Below are positions 44,970 to 46,185 of a stretch of DNA of 46,185 bases, one piece after another; the stretch's first letter is position 1, and every line of letters begins with the position of its first letter. A program made the translations under genes and the position numbers. Below the pieces are notes generated by a model. It had not been told where the DNA came from and searched no databases. It was given only the letters and a program-made list of their open reading frames with translations. Origin of the DNA: Dehalococcoidales bacterium (GTDB lineage Bacteria > Chloroflexota > Dehalococcoidia > Dehalococcoidales > RBG-16-60-22); NCBI GenBank assembly GCA_028714335.1, contig JAQTMM010000006.1, forward strand, positions 1 to 46,185, written 5' to 3'.

Positions 44970-45560
44970 TTACTTGATAGCCGCCAGTTCCTTTTTATAT
45001 TCATCCAACGCCCTGGTGTATTGGGCTTCCATCTGTGCCTGCAGCTGCTGCCAGTCCTCCTGGAATTGCGGTTGTTTTTCTACGTCAATATTCATCCTGG
45101 CATTAACGCCGGTCTGCTTACGGATGGCTTCCTGTATCTTGTCTTCATACTCGGCTTTGAGTGCGGCGTAGGCTTCCTTCTTTTGTTTGGCGCCTTCCTG
45201 AACGTAATGATTGAGGATTTGCTGCATTTTGGTAAAAATATTTTCCAGAGCGGCTTTATCTTTCTTAAGGGCTTTCAAACCGTCTATGGACTTGGCGTTA
45301 ATCTTCTGGGCGGTTTCGTTGCGGGGAAGGGTGATATTTCTTAAGAGGATATCGTTGATGCCGTCAACGATGATTTGCCTGGCTTTGGCATCGAATTTGC
45401 CTATTTCATTTTCGAGGTTGATATTTTCCCGTAGATAAAGCGCGGCGAGCTTTTCACCTTCCGGCCCGTACTTCCACTTAAGGCGTTCTTCTTCTGTAGG
45501 CTCGCCTATTTTCTCCAGCTTTTCCCTGGCTATTTCTGCGGCGGTTTTTATTTCACCCAT
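44970..45560 (-). CDS. Coiled-coil-rich hypothetical protein (DUF6657-like from memory)
   Basis: MGEIKTAAEIAREKLEKIGEPTEEERLKWKYGPEGEKLAALYL and a long helical C-terminus; family name is recall only. Confidence 0.6.
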   Translation of the reverse strand: MGEIKTAAEIAREKLEKIGEPTEEERLKWKYGPEGEKLAALYLRENINLENEIGKFDAKARQIIVDGINDILLRNITLPRNETAQKINAKSIDGLKALKKDKAALENIFTKMQQILNHYVQEGAKQKKEAYAALKAEYEDKIQEAIRKQTGVNARMNIDVEKQPQFQEDWQQLQAQMEAQYTRALDEYKKELAAIK

Positions 45561-45630
45561 CTTAAACCTCCGTCAACGGTAATATTTCGCTCAAGTAATA
45601 TTATACTACAACAATGAAACAGCAGGAATA

Positions 45631-45660
45631 AAAAAGGGGGCTTTAACCGCCCCCCTTTTA
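45631..45660. terminator. Terminator downstream of cimA, bidirectional-looking
   Basis: aaaaaGGGGGC-tttaacc-GCCCCCctttta. Confidence 0.85.
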
Positions 45661-45678
45661 TTTAAATTGGATTTGAGG

Positions 45679-46185
45679 TTATTTGTTGTGCTTTACCAGC
45701 CACCATTCGATGGCGTCGGCTAAAGCCAGCCAGCTAGCCTCGATGATGTTGGTAGAGCCGCCGACCGTATGCCACTCGTTAACACCGTCGGAGGACTCGA
45801 TAAGCACACGTACCTGGCTTTCCGTGCCGGTGCTTTCCTCCAGAATACGCACCTTATAGTCCACCAGTTTGACCTGCTTTAACTTGGGATAGAACTGTAA
45901 AAGCGCCTTGCGCATCGCCAGGTCTAAAGCGTTGACGGGGCCGTCGCCTTCCGCCGCGGTGTGGATTATTTCATTATTCACCTTCACTTTAACCATAGCC
46001 TCGGAGAGCATGTTGTCGGTCTCTTTACGCGTTGACTGGCGCCGCCGGCTTTCCACCACCACCATAAAGTCCACCAGCTCGAAGGGCGGTTTATAATTGG
46101 GTTTAGCGCGCCTTAATAATAATTCAAAGGAAGCTTCGGCGTTATCGTACTGGAAGCCAAGGCTTTCCAGATGTTTGACCTTTTC
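45679..46185 (-). CDS. cimA: (R)-citramalate synthase, C-terminal portion, truncated by the window edge
   Basis: Frame open to the edge: EKVKHLESLGFQYDNAEASFELLLRRAKPNYKPPFELVDFMVVVE...GDGPVNALDLAMRKAL...DYKVRILE, typical of CimA/LeuA C-terminal domains. Confidence 0.88.
   Translation of the reverse strand, partial: EKVKHLESLGFQYDNAEASFELLLRRAKPNYKPPFELVDFMVVVESRRRQSTRKETDNMLSEAMVKVKVNNEIIHTAAEGDGPVNALDLAMRKALLQFYPKLKQVKLVDYKVRILEESTGTESQVRVLIESSDGVNEWHTVGGSTNIIEASWLALADAIEWWLVKHNK

Noticed and set aside
1-46185. CRISPR arrays, rRNA genes, prophage or IS elements
   Set aside because: No regularly spaced direct repeats, rRNA-like sequence, integrase/transposase or phage structural motifs were visible.

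Overview
The window is a gene-dense bacterial chromosome segment. Gene content and protein style suggest a Chloroflexota/Dehalococcoidia-like organism, but that is inference from memory and was not tested. No phage, CRISPR array or recognisable transposase is visible.

Left to right it contains: a truncated NuoE/NuoF/HoxU-like flavin-FeS module; tRNA-Pro and class II fructose-bisphosphatase; a ComEC-like MBL lipoprotein; tRNA-Gly; a NarL-type two-component system; small proteins; a Liv-type ABC transporter locus flanked by two CoA-ligase genes, with livG on the opposite strand; tRNA-Met next to an AT-rich segment bounded by a 16-bp inverted repeat; a long minus-strand housekeeping cluster (dxs-pgk-apgM-tpiA-miaA-dapF-dapL-hflX-DMT transporter); DedA; tRNA-Arg; an MFS/ftsA-like region; a DUF5343-like gene; rlmN-terC; menA/menG-like genes; a HemW-like radical SAM gene; an MshEN-like/GT2 fusion; a four-gene operon ending in a thymidylate-synthase-like gene and sir2; and the C-terminal part of citramalate synthase.

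The observations most worth follow-up are: (1) the coiled-coil/unknown/TS-like/Sir2 operon; (2) several short ORFs with Shine-Dalgarno (SD) sequences that are missing from the supplied ORF track (40, 47, 51 and 42 aa); (3) apparent non-canonical start codons, ATA for hflX and CTG for the histidine kinase; (4) a leader with competing terminator/antiterminator pairing upstream of the acyl-CoA synthetase/Liv operon; (5) the IR-bounded insert beside tRNA-Met.
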